Of a DNA stretch of 35,904 bases, positions 34,277-35,904 are shown in pieces. The notes under the pieces are model-generated. The model did no database searches and was not told the origin of the DNA. It saw nothing but the letters and a program-made list of their open reading frames with translations. The translations under genes were made by a program, and so were the position numbers. Position 1 is the first letter of the stretch. Each line of letters opens with the position of its first letter. Source of the DNA: Bdellovibrionales bacterium RIFOXYD1_FULL_55_31 (GTDB lineage Bacteria; Bdellovibrionota; UBA1018); contig MEQK01000086.1 in assembly GCA_001770175.1 (NCBI GenBank), forward strand, positions 65,521-101,424. The letters are read 5' to 3'.

Positions 34277-35904
34277 ATGGGTCTCACCTTAATATTTTTT
34301 TTCTTTCTGGAACTTGGGCTCGAACTGAGGCTCGAACTTAGGCCCGAACTGAGATTGGGGAGTGGCGTGGTTGAAGCCGCGGAACGGGCGATTTGCCTGA
34401 CAGGCTTCATCACGGCGGAGGTCCGGAAAAATGCGGACTTCAAGAAGACGCGGGTTTTTCAGGCGGAGATCAATCGTTTGATGAAGGCCGCGATCGGAAG
34501 TGGCCCGAGAGCAATTACGGCAAGTCGCAGGGCCCAGGATCTCCTCAGGCTTGATGATGCGAACTGGACGTATTATTTCGCGCTCTATAAACGAAACGCC
34601 TCCCGAAACGATGGCGCCGCGCCCGTCGTACAGCTTTTTGAGGAAGGAATCGATACCGCCGGGAAGACGATTGTTTATCCCACGTCTACCGCGCCCGCAG
34701 CTCTTTTGAAGCACCTGCGCAAGCATGAGTACGTTAACCTCGCCAAAAAGTCTGAAGCGTACGGTTCGGCAGCGAAGAATGCCGCGCTCTGGATTAAGAA
34801 GATGCAGGCGGGAAGCGGCTCTTCACTCACTCGGACGAGCTATCTGAGCCGAAAGCTTGGAATACCCGAAGCGCAGGTCAGAATCGGCGCCAAAGGGACG
34901 GATCTGCTCATTGATGTTCCTCATCCGGTTACCGGGAAAGCTGTTCAGATTCCGATTGCCGAGGCGCAGATCCTTCAATCCATTCTTGACAGGAAGAACA
35001 ATGTCTTCGGGTCAGTCATTTTTCACGACATCCTGAGTTCCGAAACAAAGGAATCCATCCGCAAGATGTGGAAAAAGCCTTCGCTCCTTGACCCTCAAAA
35101 GAGCTACGAAGAGCTGATTGCTGGAACCCCCGGTCTGGAGCGCTTTCGCGAAACGATGCAGTCCCATATCCCCACGCTGGACGAAGCCGGACAGATCACG
35201 TTCGAGCGGGAAGCTCCGGGCGGGCACGCGCTTTTCGCGATTGACGCGCTTCGCGCGGCTTACAAACCGGAACTCAGGCCACGAACGCCCGGGAAAGCGC
35301 TGATTTCGGCGATCAGCAATGGGGAGGATGTGGGCGGGACCCCGGATTCCATCATGGTCGGCTGGATGGTGAAAGAACAGATCCCGATCGCGATCGTGAC
35401 CACTGAAAAGACTTCCATGGATGCCAAAGGCGGGCTGATCTCGCTGATGAAGGCGCCCGAAGGGGATGTTTCCTTGACGATATACGAAACAGCGCAGGCC
35501 AAGGCCGCGGGGCAGGGGAAGCTCTATGAGAAGCTCCAGGGTTCAGCGAGCACGAATTTGACGCTGTTCAATTATGATGTCCTGGCACCGAAGATCGAGA
35601 AGCTTGTTTCTGAAATCGGTGAAGATGAATTTCTGAAGATTATCGCGCCGGATTTGATTCTCAATTTCAAGGACAAATTCGTGCAGCTCGAAGGCGCGAT
35701 GGGCTCGACTATCATGAACCTCGACCGGTATTGGAGCAAACACTACGGCCAACCGCTTGTTCATCTCGTGAACGTCGACAAATCCAACCGCACGCGCTTT
35801 TTTTCGCCCGTGAAGTCGGCGTTTGATTACTACATGCAGTTTCATTCTGACCGTTTCAAATTCATCCCGCATGAGATGCGCCTGAAGGATTTGAAGCCGG
35901 GTGA
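34277..35904 (+). CDS. UDPGP-family (eukaryotic-type) UTP--glucose-1-phosphate uridylyltransferase-like protein, 3' truncated by window edge
   Basis: Frame open to base 35904 (absent from ORF track because it has no stop). 'MQAGSGSSLTRTSYL', 'EREAPGGHALFAIDALRAAY', 'ISNGEDVGGTPDSIMVGWMVKEQIPIAIVTTEKTSMDAKGGLISL', 'FKDKFVQLEGAMGSTIMNLD', 'RTRFFSPVKSAFDYYMQFHSD' follow the order of UDPGP motifs. Start uncertain: ATG 34277 or GTG 34367. Confidence 0.8.
   Translation, partial: MGLTLIFFFFLELGLELRLELRPELRLGSGVVEAAERAICLTGFITAEVRKNADFKKTRVFQAEINRLMKAAIGSGPRAITASRRAQDLLRLDDANWTYYFALYKRNASRNDGAAPVVQLFEEGIDTAGKTIVYPTSTAPAALLKHLRKHEYVNLAKKSEAYGSAAKNAALWIKKMQAGSGSSLTRTSYLSRKLGIPEAQVRIGAKGTDLLIDVPHPVTGKAVQIPIAEAQILQSILDRKNNVFGSVIFHDILSSETKESIRKMWKKPSLLDPQKSYEELIAGTPGLERFRETMQSHIPTLDEAGQITFEREAPGGHALFAIDALRAAYKPELRPRTPGKALISAISNGEDVGGTPDSIMVGWMVKEQIPIAIVTTEKTSMDAKGGLISLMKAPEGDVSLTIYETAQAKAAGQGKLYEKLQGSASTNLTLFNYDVLAPKIEKLVSEIGEDEFLKIIAPDLILNFKDKFVQLEGAMGSTIMNLDRYWSKHYGQPLVHLVNVDKSNRTRFFSPVKSAFDYYMQFHSDRFKFIPHEMRLKDLKPG
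34317..34352. repeat. Three near-identical 12-bp tandem units at the 5' end of the UDPGP-like gene
   Basis: GGCTCGAACTGA (34317-34328), GGCTCGAACTTA (34329-34340), GGCCCGAACTGA (34341-34352); a more degenerate fourth copy TTCTGGAACTTG at 34305-34316. Confidence 0.85.

Noticed and set aside
1-35904. Prophage, transposon, CRISPR-Cas, toxin-antitoxin or defence island
   Set aside because: No transposase/integrase, phage structural genes, direct-repeat arrays, or small TA-like pairs seen; genes look like ordinary metabolic/envelope functions. The HerA-like ATPase is fused to a metabolic HAD and has no nuclease or Sir2 partner nearby.

Overview
Compact, GC-rich bacterial chromosomal segment with about 26 protein-coding genes. 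I found no rRNA, tRNA, CRISPR array, transposase or integrase. The taxon is not determined.

Left part (about 1-13 kb): end of a fibronectin-III-like protein, tatA, an FNR-type oxidoreductase and a PQQ-propeller lipoprotein. These are followed by a tight same-strand run: a DmsE/MtrA-type decaheme cytochrome c (exactly 10 CXXCH), an MtrB/PioB-type outer-membrane barrel, an unknown lipoprotein, a secreted HEXXH protein, an S8 subtilase and an RND pump.

Middle (13-28 kb): a class III cyclase-TPR protein, an SDR, a pyruvate-oxidase-like ThDP enzyme and an enolase-superfamily enzyme. Then come a small beta-barrel, a HAD phosphatase fused to a HerA/DUF87-like ATPase, a Gfo/Idh/MocA plus MDR dehydrogenase pair, a PRTase-like plus kinase-like fusion protein, and a trehalose-synthase-like GH13.

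Right part (28-35.9 kb): an EamA transporter, an AI-2E-family permease, a Ca-type P-type ATPase, a GH43-like secreted protein, and a UDPGP-family nucleotidyltransferase that runs off the window edge.

The two best candidates for something under-described are (a) the MtrAB-like electron conduit with no outer cytochrome, embedded with a novel lipoprotein and two secreted proteases, and (b) the HAD-ATPase / dehydrogenase pair / PRTase-kinase neighbourhood. All functional calls come from reading motifs by eye; no database searches were run.
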